Shown piece by piece: positions 51,301 through 54,065 of a stretch of 64,000 bases of DNA. Numbering within the stretch: position 1 is the first letter of the stretch; each line of letters begins with the position of its first letter. Under the pieces are notes generated by a model that was not told the origin of the DNA, did no database searches, and saw nothing but the letters and a program-made list of their open reading frames with translations. The stretch is taken from the NCBI RefSeq assembly GCF_905147365.1, contig NC_056428.1, forward strand, positions 36,375,001 through 36,439,000. Reading direction: 5' to 3'. The translations under genes were made by a program, and so were the position numbers. This stretch comes from Aricia agestis. Its lineage: Eukaryota; Arthropoda; Insecta; Lepidoptera; Lycaenidae.

Positions 51301-53867
51301 AGGAAATATATTGTCATTACGTGAAGTTTTATAGCTATTCGTGTATTACATTACTAGTAATGCCTTCCGCACCCGTTTCGGTGATGGTGGCTAGATTCTT
51401 TGAAACTAGACAGCTACGACGGAGCGACTTTATATTGCCCAAGTTTGTGCGCAGTACACAATAGCAGTCTTTCCTCCATAGCTCTCTTAGCCCAGTAGGA
51501 CGGACGGCCGGACGGACACTACTGGCGAGAGATCAGGCGCAGGACCGACTATTTACACGCCCATCCGATGAACTGATCATTTTCTCTTCACGTCAGATCA
51601 ATTGTTCCTTCCCAATCTTGGAAACAACGTTTTTCCATCGTGCGAGTCAAACAAATATATTTTGTTGGCGTGACTTTTAAGGCCAAAGGCCACACTCTAA
51701 GTCACTGGACCAAGGAGGCATATTAACATAGAATAACTGGGGCTGCCATCACCCAAATTGCCTTCGCCGGTCAGGCACGACAAAATTCCCGGACATTTGG
51801 CTGAAATGTGGTTATTTCCCCGGACACCTTTTTTTTAAACAGTATTTACGATAACGTCTTGCCAATGTTTGCTTAATTCCAACGAGAATTTTTAAAATCT
51901 GACTAACTCAAGTCCGTGTGCAAGAAATCGTTTGTATGCAGCGAGTTTTTATCTTTCGTTTATTGCTGCCTGGCTGAAAAATTGGATTTCTCTCAACAGT
52001 CCGTCAGTGTCCGGATTTCACCCGGACATCTTTCAAAAACCCGGCCGGACGCACCCCGGACGCCCTTCAAACTAGGACAAATCCGGGGAAACCCGGACGG
52101 ATGGCAGCCCTATCTGAATAACTAATAGCAATTAGATAACAGGCCGCTGTGTTAACTAGCTTACCTAGACATAATATACTAGATGTCATTTGACCACGTT
52201 CCAACTTCATTGTATTATCTAAGTTTAATAATGACTTCCTGTGAAGATATTATAATATTTTGTCGTCAACAGGGGATGGAATATAGCCTATAGGTCAACA
52301 AAATATGGTTTCCACTCTAAAAATATAAAAATTTAAGTATTTGCGGTTCAGCATGGTTTAAGCAAAAAGTGCTGAAATTTAAATAATGGTAGAGTATTGT
52401 ATACTAAGCTCTGGATGGAGAAGGCATAAAGGTCTACACTCTACTTTGTATATGTAGTCATAGTATTTATTGTCTGACATTGAAAAAACATAGTATAATA
52501 ACATCTGTAAACACGCTATAAATCTTTTCAGAAAGGGTTTAAAAAGGATTATCTACAGTCTACACAAACGCTAACAAAAGGCAACGCCACCAAACTGATA
52601 TCCACAATATTCTTCACGCATTTTCCGCTCGAATCGGTGTCACTCATGTACCAAGTAAACCGTGCTAGGAGTTAGTGCAAACACGTTGCGGTCGTGTTTG
52701 TTTTCCTAACCCAAAGCACCGGGACGCCAAGTTAAGCCCTTAACCAATTAACTGTGGAGCTTGCATAAGTGCGCAGGATTATTCCCAACGTGGTAAATGT
52801 AGATTAGCATAATTCTTATTATGTATGTAGCAGCCATATAGTTAAGTAGGTGACCGACAGACGTTTTTTTACCATATACGTTATAGTGGACTACATCAGG
52901 AGCAAGACCCACTTCGTCTTGAGGGTCGAGCGTTTGGAATCCCGCCACAAAGTGAATTTTAGCTCCTGTGTGATGAGAGTCCCGACTCCCGACGCATCGT
53001 CTGCCGACCTTCGAGAAGGAGTTCTGGCCGATCGGGGTCGTCTACAGGAGATTCCGAGGAGGACTACCAAACACGTCGCGCCCCACTTCGCAGACAATTA
53101 AATAAATACATAGCAAGTATATATTCCATATAATTATGATCTACACTATAATAATTATTAATTATAATATACTAAAAAAGTAAAATTTGTCTTTTTGTTT
53201 TTACTAGGTAATCTCTGAAACTACTGGTCCGATTGGTGTGTTCCTGAGTGAGTAGTGACATAATTATTATGTTATATATTTTATGTATAAGAAGTTACGA
53301 TCTTTTTTCCTGAAATTATGTCGTACTCAGAATTCTACGCGGGCGAAGCCGCGGGCAAAAGGTAGTAATTTTGAATATACCTTCCCCGGAATTCTCAGAG
53401 TTGTTATAAAAGTTTCAAAATCCGTTGCGTAGTTTTAAAATTGTCGAATCTAGGCATTCAATATTCTGGCCTATCATTCAACTAGATGGCTGAAACATAT
53501 TCAGTGACTTTTGATACTACGCAGTTGTACCTACCTGAACTTTTTTTAGGAGCCTACTACTATCTCATTGCTGGACAAAGACCCTGTCCAGGGTCTTCCA
53601 TTTACTTGCACTAAAAAACTGCGGGTAGCACCGCGGGGCACAGAGCTAGTATTTACATAATGAAATAAGTGAATCAACTCCCTACCTTCCACCAGCTCTC
53701 GAGTTTATCTTGGGCAGGATCAGATACGCTCCCTCGTCTATGAAGCTGATATCGGCGTTGATGTCGGCGTCGAATTCCGGAGCACAGTTCCAGGTGACTC
53801 CCTCCACGTGGACGGAACCCGTGCGGCTGCGGGCCTTCTCGATTATCTTAACGCCGTTGTAGTACAC
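1517..53867 (-). CDS. kon: CSPG4/NG2-type proteoglycan gene (kon-tiki ortholog), eight internal exons
   Basis: Partial gene on the minus strand: eight exons (182, 208, 156, 228, 288, 198, 107 and 136 bp) give 501 uninterrupted codons. Phases at the seven junctions are 2,0,0,0,0,0,2, and each joins correctly to the next exon. In order the protein shows the end of LamG1, LamG2, a Cys-rich segment, CSPG repeat 1 (YVHDGSE, then PVNDPP), and the next CSPG repeat (DSFTQQDINTG, FVHG). This order matches vertebrate CSPG4/NG2. The family is single-pass and cell-surface. Drosophila kon-tiki/perdido works with the PDZ protein Grip and with integrins in muscle attachment, and acts in glia after injury (established knowledge). 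Visible introns are 5449, 21032, 14840, 3525, 1863, 2359 and 1780 bp. The N-terminal exons and the C-terminal membrane and cytoplasmic exons are outside the window. The family call is firm; one-to-one orthology with fly kon is inferred. Confidence 0.92.
1653..3432 (-). other. kon intron with 107-bp tandem repeat
   Basis: A 1780-bp intron. Apart from the tandem array at 2055-2483 it is AT-rich sequence in which I see no recognisable element or coding segment. Confidence 0.7.
2055..2483. repeat. Tandem repeat, 107-bp unit x 4
   Basis: The unit runs aaaataagtgaatagtgtat through gagcgtcgtcgttcaaatc to tcttccgggatcgt. The word gtgaatag recurs at 2062, 2169, 2276 and 2383, exactly 107 bp apart. 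Copies differ by only a few substitutions (actaag/attaag, atcatc/atcgtc, ccggg/ccgtg), which points to recent amplification. Confidence 0.95.
3433..3539 (-). CDS. kon: kon exon: start of CSPG repeat 2
   Basis: 107 bp; acceptor ataatgtag|GGT, donor AATAG|GTACAG. It encodes GTRKVITSDILKAEDPDTPP, then EDLLYTVLHGKSEAN. The 'I....L.A.DPDTPP..L.YTV' pattern is a CSPG/cadherin-like repeat start. It ends in phase 2 (AG), which the T opening the next exon completes to Ser. It is the shortest exon seen here. Confidence 0.92.
3540..5898 (-). other. kon intron
   Basis: A 2359-bp AT-rich intron. It holds a small palindromic MITE (4613-4701) and a weak direct repeat of 'ataagggtcat' at about 5775 and 5851. 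The A/G-rich minus-strand frame near 4036-4353 reads as low-complexity Phe/Leu and is not a gene. Confidence 0.65.
4613..4701. mobile_element. Small palindromic MITE (89 bp)
   Basis: The left arm tagcagcgctgaaagagta..acctttgtatgg pairs with the right arm ccatacaaat..tgctcttccaacgctgcta around a short loop near 4660. Probably a deletion derivative of a DNA transposon. Confidence 0.55.
5899..6096 (-). CDS. kon: kon exon: end of CSPG repeat 1
   Basis: 198 bp (66 codons, phase 0); acceptor tatccaaag|GTC, donor CAG|GTAAGA. It encodes VRYVHDGSENHQDAIVLEME, then FVLHVNVTPVNDPPVLN and PGKVLRLTQ. YVHDGSE and the calcium-site-like PVNDPP are the most diagnostic CSPG-repeat motifs. GC content is clearly higher than in the flanking intron, as in the other exons. 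Confidence 0.95.
6097..7959 (-). other. kon intron
   Basis: A 1863-bp intron with a MITE (6236-6380), a poly-T plus SINE-like stub (6395-6430), and a degraded Helitron-like fragment (about 7670-7830; tgcccgcgactt.. and cccgcgggtcccgcag, reverse orientation). The remainder shows no recognisable feature. Confidence 0.6.
6236..6380. mobile_element. MITE, GGGCCCTGATTCACRAT family, copy 1
   Basis: It begins agggccctgatccacaat and ends cgtgaatcgccctg. A second copy at 21798-21940 shares the order gcaattcgactcgga, atccaataaac, accaatga and tttccgaatgc. The two copies define the ends of the family. Both are non-coding. Confidence 0.6.
7960..8247 (-). CDS. kon: kon exon: first part of CSPG repeat 1
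   Basis: 288 bp (96 codons, phase 0); acceptor tttattatttcag|GTG, donor AAG|GTAAGG. It encodes LYPLTVQEGGVSVITTQNID, then VLLHVAQSPQHGKIAVD, and later KQTFTLMDLSRDK. These are the CSPG-repeat hallmarks: L.V.EGG...I, then HV...P.HG.I, then FT..D. These cadherin-like beta repeats form most of the NG2 ectodomain. Reading continues without a break into RYVHDGSE of the next exon. Confidence 0.94.
8642..9027 (-). mobile_element. Probable solo LTR of a Ty3/gypsy-like retrotransposon
   Basis: On the minus strand it runs TGCACTTATCG...GCACGTAACA (386 bp) and has promoter and polyadenylation signals in the right order. These are CCATATAAAAAG (8903-8914), an initiator-like AGTCAGTTC about 25 bp further on (near 8873-8882), and AATAAAG (8699-8705) close to the end. 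No gag/pol lies beside it. I found no clear target duplication, so the boundaries may be off by several bases. Confidence 0.5.
9038..9081. repeat. Hairpin of 18-bp perfect arms
   Basis: tttaatttagaccttatg at 9038-9055 pairs perfectly with cataaggtctaaattaaa at 9064-9081, with an 8-nt loop. It lies between the probable LTR end and the terminal repeat of the composite element. It may be part of the host element's subterminal structure. Confidence 0.7.
9718..10002. mobile_element. MITE with ~40-bp imperfect terminal inverted repeats
   Basis: The left end tgcacttttataattccgga resembles the complement of the right end (ttgtgcgcttttataatttt), and both continue with GGACGT and a GTGGACG box. It is about 285 bp. 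The plus-strand frame across it is accidental. Confidence 0.5.
10332..10500 (+). mobile_element. Lep1-like Helitron fragment
   Basis: It starts tccatactaatattataaat, then gcgaaagtatgactgtttgt and agtcccgggaaagaacatag, up to gcgcgataaac. The same word order recurs at 20019, 20494, 22330, 35890 and 53936. The 3' end is missing here. The Lep1 Helitron name comes from my recall of lepidopteran repeats. Confidence 0.55.
11212..11492. mobile_element. MITE with ~45-bp terminal inverted repeats
   Basis: The left end gcacattataagaatttcta..gacgcccgcc pairs with the right end (complement cgcacataagaaaaatttct..gacgcccgcc). About 281 bp, non-coding. Its interior repeats 'cgtcagac' twice. Confidence 0.55.
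11773..12000 (-). CDS. kon: kon exon: end of LamG2 and Cys-rich EGF-like segment
   Basis: 228 bp (76 codons, phase 0); acceptor tttttctag|GGT, donor AAG|GTAGGT. It opens with GCVKPIEVDDKIFG, the cysteine-containing final strand of LamG2. A Cys-rich stretch follows: KCVWWYPC, then PPCVPNATCEQHGVNDFTCK, then CDSDLCINPDY. Spacing in the latter part (C-x5-C-x8-C-x-C-x4-C) is EGF-like. Human NG2, as I recall it, has an acidic linker here and no such module, so this may be an invertebrate feature. It precedes CSPG repeat 1. Confidence 0.92.
12450..12640 (-). repeat. SINE-like dispersed repeat, full copy
   Basis: Reverse-oriented partner of 1-175. It opens (plus strand) with a T run, tatgaaataagggggcaaac, gggtcacctgatggaaagca and gcgttgccggccttttaaga, then gggaatagggt tracts. 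The A-rich 3' end lies at 12450-12470 on the plus strand as T. Confidence 0.6.
13261..13752 (+). mobile_element. Internally deleted mariner derivative (492 bp)
   Basis: TA duplications (13259-13260, 13753-13754) flank ends GGTTGGGGAAAAA and TTTTCCCCAACC. The first ~330 bp match the complement of the mariner at 62123-63391: same ends, the same 5' leader, and the start of transposase through ggacctaatgcagtatctgt. The transposase remainder is gone. In its place is about 135 bp of another repeat, including gcgagcgaagccgcgggcaa with its aaaagctcgt tail. Confidence 0.8.
14450..14601. mobile_element. Palindromic MITE (152 bp)
   Basis: The left arm agggtaaaaaccgg..gcgcgacgcgtagatgcatt pairs with the right arm aatgcatctacgcatcgcgt..tattgaccct. 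The arms continue through tttgtatggatttgacagac. Non-coding. Confidence 0.65.
15165..15498. mobile_element. Foldback element with ~100-bp arms (334 bp)
   Basis: The left arm starts cggaccgaataattcg and runs through gttttgaaagttggtacagt, tgttcctaaaggtgtccaga and actaaaagtccccgagggtg. The right arm is its inverted copy, ending cgaattgttcggtctg. Arm identity is very high, with one short indel. A roughly 120-bp AT-rich loop separates the arms. Confidence 0.8.
15535..16378. mobile_element. MITE whose interior is expanded into a 68-bp tandem array
   Basis: The left end ggtcactgttaagcattgcg plus ctaacccacaaa matches the ends of the 165-bp palindromic MITE at 37689-37853. To the right of the array, aactgcattcataactcaat followed by gcgtattttttg matches the complementary arm of the same family, then decays to cagcgattcc. 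So the array lies inside one MITE copy. A mariner starts 8 bp beyond its right end. Confidence 0.7.
15561..16308. repeat. Tandem repeat, 68-bp unit x 11
   Basis: The unit is aacccacaaa..tttttggtg, ttgaattatgaatgcagtct, tgttctaaatgatctaaaga, aaataac. Starts fall every 68 bp from 15561 to 16241. The copies are nearly identical. They vary mainly at the caaacattttt/caaaaattttt/caaaaatgttt position, giving higher-order subgroups. Confidence 0.95.
16387..17677 (-). mobile_element. Full-length mariner element (1291 bp)
   Basis: Perfect 27-bp terminal inverted repeats (16387-16413 and 17651-17677, starting CGAGGGCTGC) are flanked by TA on both sides (16385-16386, 17678-17679). It contains one transposase frame on the minus strand. 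Perfect ends and an almost intact gene suggest recent transposition. It lies in the same orientation as the host gene, within an intron. Confidence 0.95.
16452..17504 (-). pseudogene. mariner transposase (DD34D), one in-frame stop
   Basis: Cut-and-paste transposase, 350 codons from the Met of MDLTREHF, the usual mariner length. The frame is open further upstream, but this Met matches family starts. Order: N-terminal helix-turn-helix region, the linker motif WIPHNLT, then the catalytic residues. These are the first Asp in TGDESW (codon 160), the second in HHDNASCH (codon 252), and the third in LAPND (codon 287), with 34 residues between the last two. The only lesion is TAA at 16668-16670, where the family has Tyr in HPPYSP. 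It cuts the protein off just before the third catalytic Asp. Downstream the frame continues SPELAPNDFFLFPYAK to the normal end. Confidence 0.93.
17723..18222. mobile_element. MITE (500 bp) with ttaagaggacac ends
   Basis: The left end cttaagaggagacactaggg pairs with the right end ccctagtgtgtcctcttaaa(g). The interior repeats 'aggggacaac'/'gttgtcccct' and gaggacaggagacag. Non-coding, 46 bp from the mariner. Confidence 0.55.
19151..19580 (+). repeat. GGTTCCGTACC-family dispersed repeat
   Basis: Diverged copy: aggtttccttgcacaaagga, gcctattcctaatgagtcta, tctgtcgtccgtccgtg, ggggggctcccatacaaat, ending cggaaccctatgtacgcc, agtccgactcgcactcgg. The same layout is at 28898, 34329, 34853 and 38404. Class unknown to me; the ends resemble inverted repeats (gggttccgta / tacggaaccc). 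Confidence 0.5.
20019..20214 (+). mobile_element. Lep1-like Helitron copy
   Basis: Starts tcatactaagctaatattat, aaatgcgaaagtgtgtctgt, then tgagtcccgtgaagacatag and atgtacggttcccgcgcgat, ending gggcgtcatgtag|t. The 3' end GTAG deviates from CTAG. 196 bp, non-autonomous. Confidence 0.55.
20436..20978 (-). repeat. GGTTCCGTACC-family repeat interrupted by a Helitron-like copy
   Basis: The left end aaccagccaagtgcgagttt and the right end gagtacggaaccctaaa are the two family ends in reverse orientation. A Lep1-like element (20494-20699) sits inside, so that element is younger. The internal sequence 20700-20960 is poorly conserved. Confidence 0.4.
20494..20699 (+). mobile_element. Lep1-like Helitron, complete (206 bp)
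   Basis: Best-preserved copy: host A | tccatactaatattataaat ... gagtcccgggaaaggacata ... ttgcgggcgtcatctag | host T. Both Helitron end rules are met (5' TC, 3' CTAG, A/T insertion). It has no coding capacity and would depend on a Rep/helicase supplied elsewhere. Confidence 0.65.
21583..21792. mobile_element. MITE, GGGGCTAAAATGGTC ends (210 bp)
   Basis: Left end ggggctaaaatggtcgcttt; right end aaaagtgaccattttagcccc. These are inverted repeats of about 20 bp. The interior includes a short palindrome (gaatcataatattatgattc). It is followed within about 5 bp by another MITE. Confidence 0.65.
21798..21940. mobile_element. MITE, GGGCCCTGATTCACRAT family, copy 2
   Basis: gccctgattcacgaatcacg ... 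gcaattcgactcggacttca ... cggaaatcgtgaatcagccc. Collinear with 6236-6380. It lies almost against the GGGGCTAAAATGG MITE. Confidence 0.6.
22177..22270 (+). repeat. Fragment of a second Helitron-like family
   Basis: tcttgtatctttaaacgagc, aattcttg, then tataggtggtttcgggggcg and ataaatcgatctagctaggt. The opening word recurs at 50172, where a 3' hairpin end is present. Truncated here. Confidence 0.4.
22330..22503 (+). mobile_element. Lep1-like Helitron copy
   Basis: gtgatattataaatgcgaaa, gtgtgtctgtctgtcacctc, gagtcccgggaaaagacaaa, gttgcgagcgtctcctag|t. The 3' CTAG end is intact and the 5' end diverged. Confidence 0.55.
22621..22765. mobile_element. Palindromic MITE (145 bp)
   Basis: The left arm gccttttactaataaacgct..gctttgaatagttatacagt and the right arm actgtataactattcaaagc..gtttattagtaagggg are near-perfect complements with a ~30-bp loop. 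Non-coding. Confidence 0.75.
24617..24764. mobile_element. MITE, AGGTCCAC ends (148 bp)
   Basis: aggtccacttgcgcag at the left and ctgcgcatgtggacct at the right form an inverted repeat. The flanks share attag (ATTAG on both sides, overlapping the ends). The weaker inner pairing includes ttaaagtt/aactttga. Confidence 0.5.
24978..25452 (+). mobile_element. Helitron-like element (475 bp)
   Basis: Starts A|tcatacatattataaaacaa, aatcgcttttt, and ends gccggggcgggtcgctag|t. The interior contains a diverged direct duplication (ttctttcagtgttagatagc at about 25068 and 25202, each followed by aatgtggaaaaaacggg). A second Helitron-like 5' end follows directly. Confidence 0.5.
25453..25560 (+). mobile_element. 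5' part of Helitron-like element, same family as 1303-1506
   Basis: tctaatatataagattctcg, tgtcacagtg, cctccaaaatggctcaaccg, matching the complement of 1440-1506. It starts exactly where the CTAG of the preceding element ends. The 3' half is absent. Confidence 0.5.
26287..26422. mobile_element. Palindromic MITE (136 bp)
   Basis: The left arm gggtccgattctcaagcatt, gaatgtcgtttcgatcgca pairs with the right arm ctgcgatcgaaagacattcg, acgcttgaaaatcgggttc. The centre lies near 26355. Confidence 0.65.
26841..26996 (-). CDS. kon: kon exon: C-terminal part of LamG2
   Basis: 156 bp (52 codons, phase 0 at both ends); acceptor ttgtgttgcag|CTATCG, donor ATG|GTGAGT. It encodes LSVDNVAMSTRIENGG, then the LamG signature FYLGGIESEKRQRAF and KAADSSIM. 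The YLGG motif is the usual late LamG turn, with LLLGG at the equivalent place in NG2. It sits alone between the 21.0-kb and 14.8-kb introns. A longer open frame runs past the donor into intron but has no domain similarity. Confidence 0.92.
27467..27561. mobile_element. Palindromic MITE (95 bp)
   Basis: acttaacgcgacgtatttta, atagtaatgctactacg pairs with cgtagtagcataatagaata, cgtcgcgttaagt across a short A-rich loop. Confidence 0.65.
28898..29075 (+). repeat. GGTTCCGTACC-family repeat, 3'-truncated
   Basis: agggctccgtacccaaaggg, taaatacgggacccc, actaagacttcgctgtccac, caggctgtatctcaaaaatc. Collinear with the copy at 34329. Confidence 0.5.
30306..30379. repeat. (TA)n microsatellite, about 37 units
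   Basis: Uninterrupted TA dinucleotides. The Ile-Tyr run predicted from the opposite strand is an artefact of this repeat. It is immediately followed by gtgttagtcctgctataact, part of a Helitron-like repeat, a common setting for such tracts. Confidence 0.97.
33190..33363. mobile_element. Possible degenerate MITE, GGTCGTCCATTA ends
   Basis: aggggtcgtccattaacaat, gtgacg at the left and cgtgaataatggac at the right are loosely inverted. The interior is AT-rich. Weak. Confidence 0.3.
33946..34010 (-). repeat. Tail of a Helitron-like repeat
   Basis: cactagctcttgcccgcaac, ttcgtccgcgtgag is the complement of the 'gcggacgaagttgcgggcaagagctagtg' type end also seen at 13690 and 53340 (gcgaagccgcgggcaaaa). 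Only the terminal part is recognisable. Confidence 0.4.
34329..34755 (+). repeat. GGTTCCGTACC-family repeat, near full
   Basis: ttagggttccgtacccatag, ggtaaaaacgg, gttgtctgtccaggctgaat, gggggggctcccatacaaca, then gcgcgagtccgactcgcact. Two internal ggggctcccataca blocks are present. Confidence 0.55.
34853..35379 (+). repeat. GGTTCCGTACC-family repeat, second subtype
   Basis: Shares the ends (tttttagggttccgtacctc; cggaaccctcggtgcgcgag, tccgactcgcacttggccgg) with the copy just upstream, but its interior differs: aacgcgtggaggtatgaagc twice, diverged. Same ends with unrelated cores is typical of DNA-transposon derivatives. It is followed at 35384-35520 by aaatttcattgaaatcggtc, agattagcctgtacaaacag, a common retroelement 3' tail. 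Confidence 0.5.
35890..36053 (+). mobile_element. Lep1-like Helitron copy, 5'-degraded
   Basis: tccaaataaatgcgaaagtg, cctgtctgcgtgtctgttac, tctagagtcccgggaataaa, ggcgtaatttag|t. The oldest-looking of the recognisable copies. Confidence 0.45.
37689..37853. mobile_element. Palindromic MITE (165 bp), solo relative of the 68-bp-array MITE
   Basis: ggacgctgttaagcattggt, gtactaacccacac pairs with gtgggttaggacactaatgc, ttaacagcgacc. The inner arms contain gagttatgaatgcag and ctgcattcaaaatt, separated by gatgatttagaacaa. That core word, in inverted form, is also in the 68-bp unit. Confidence 0.7.
38404..38725 (-). repeat. GGTTCCGTACC-family repeat pieces, head to head
   Basis: aaaaatcggccaagttcggg, tcggactcgcacacgaaggt at the left is the reversed 3' end, with ggaagccccccttaatta and gggagccccccttaaatatt following. 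At 38700 gcttccgtacccaaagggta, aaaacgggac is a 5' end in plus orientation. Rearranged. Confidence 0.4.
39203..39252. repeat. Hairpin with ~22-bp arms
   Basis: tggtggtttaatactttgca, tac pairs with gta, tgcaaagtattgaaccacca, with one mismatch and a 4-nt centre. It is preceded by a smaller inverted pair aatcatcatcagac/tctgatgatgatt (39158-39193), so two hairpins stand side by side. Confidence 0.75.
40811..41118. mobile_element. hAT-type MITE with exact 8-bp target duplication
   Basis: The ends CAGGGGTTCCCAA and TTGGGAACCCCTG are perfect 13-bp inverted repeats. Both flanks carry GTATAGGT (40803-40810, 41119-41126), the 8-bp duplication of hAT elements. Subterminal gcgcc motifs lie at both ends (gcgccgcggcgccc; gggcgccgtg). 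308 bp, non-autonomous. Confidence 0.9.
41766..42301. mobile_element. Probable DNA transposon derivative with repeated 'gcatatttcgg' ends
   Basis: agacatcggat at the left matches the complement of atccaatgtct at the right. Subterminal words atgcatatttcggcaatttt and cgtgcatatttcggcacttg lie near the two ends. A central stretch (about 41872-42000) reads on the plus strand as possible transposase remnant with LVVSKLAVIIHTEATKQKYD, then RSKYFKYVAPPLLQDF, broken by stops afterwards. Confidence 0.45.
43475..43660. mobile_element. Long palindrome / MITE (186 bp)
   Basis: The left arm gcgcagcgcagatgacagac, tatccgtgacgcacttttta, gtccgtgg..cctatgcaat pairs with the right arm. Arms of about 78 bp have few mismatches. 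The centre is acgcgcagcgcacacg. Such arms would extrude as a cruciform. Confidence 0.8.
48029..48236 (-). CDS. kon: kon exon: core of LamG2
   Basis: 208 bp; acceptor tttaacag|G, donor GAG|GTAAGT (strong consensus). It encodes WQIEFKTINRNAVVLYNSGG, then GSDFLAVEILEGIVRV and VNDGQWHKLHLLFNPSLIE. This is a typical laminin-G pattern: a hydrophobic strand, a glycine-rich turn, F(L/I)AVEI..G, then DG.WH. The last residues SLIE join in frame to LSVDN of the next exon, as expected for the 'LEISVD' strand of NG2. LamG2 of this family is extracellular and mediates ligand or cell-surface contacts. Two plus-strand reading frames over this stretch are shadows. Confidence 0.93.
50172..50372 (+). mobile_element. 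Helitron-like element with 3' hairpin
   Basis: Starts A|tcttatatctttaaacgagc, aattcttgtattcttgtata. Near the 3' end accgagcaaagctcggt forms a 7-bp-stem hairpin followed by catccaggtact. A 3' hairpin a few bases from the end is the Helitron hallmark, but the last bases are not a clean CTRR, so the exact end is uncertain. Confidence 0.45.
51740..52110. mobile_element. MITE, GGGCTGCCATC ends (371 bp)
   Basis: gggctgccatcacccaaa at the left and gatggcagccc at the right form the terminal repeats. Subterminal ccggac words are abundant (cccggacatttgg; cacccggacatctttcaaaa; aaatccggggaaacccggac). Short related words (ggacaaatccgg) occur at about 35698. Confidence 0.6.
52866..53100 (+). pseudogene. 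LINE ORF1 (gag-like) C-terminal remnant, frameshifted
   Basis: One plus frame gives VDYIRSKTHFVLRVERLESR, then HKVNFSSCVMRVP. After a frame change near 52985 another gives LPTHRLPTFEKEFWPIGVVY, RRFRGGLPNTSRPTSQTIK and a stop. The '(D)YI.SKT...RVERL.SRH..NFSSF.VRVP...FWP.GV.(Y/F)RRFRG' pattern is the C-terminal end of the ORF1 protein of insect Jockey/CR1-type LINEs, from memory of that family. No ORF2 follows. The upstream part of ORF1 is not recognisable. Confidence 0.6.
53686..53867 (-). CDS. kon: kon exon: end of LamG1 and start of LamG2
   Basis: First coding exon visible (182 bp). The acceptor is ttttttcag before GTGTACTACAAC and the donor is AAG|GTAGGG. It encodes VYYNGVKIIEKAR, which closes the first laminin-G domain (NG2 has a similar GC...LNG segment here). 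WNCAPEF follows at the LamG1/LamG2 boundary, then the opening strand of LamG2 (FIDEGAYLILP). It ends in phase 2, and the AG is completed by the first G of the next exon to give Arg. Open reading frame extends upstream of the acceptor, but that sequence is a Helitron-like repeat and not protein-like. Confidence 0.88.
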
Positions 53868-53935
53868 CTGAAAAAATGTGCCATTAATGGGTCTGTCATA
53901 AATGGACCATAAATGTAATGGTGTCCCACAACTGG

Positions 53936-54065
53936 CAATTTGATTATCGCGCGGTAACCGTACTCCTTTCCCAGGACTCAAAGTATATCTCCATAACAAA
54001 TTTCAGCAAATCGGTTCAGTGGGTTGGGCGTAAGGAGATAACAGACAGACATACGCTTTATGTAT
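53936..54065 (-). mobile_element. Lep1-like Helitron fragment, reverse orientation
   Basis: On the minus strand: cgtatgtctgtctgttatct, ccactgaaccgatttgctga, ggagatatactttgagtcct, gggaaaggagtacggttacc, gcgcgataatc. It ends about 70 bp upstream of the acceptor of the exon at 53686-53867. Confidence 0.55.

Larger units (their letters stand above)
48237..53685 (-). other. kon intron (5.4 kb)
   Basis: It holds a diverged ~115-bp duplication (48750-48960), a Helitron-like element (50172-50372), a MITE (51740-52110), a LINE ORF1 remnant (52866-53100), and a repeat tail gcgaagccgcgggcaaaagg (53340-53370). From 48970 to 50160 and from 50380 to 51730 I see no recognisable feature. Confidence 0.6.
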
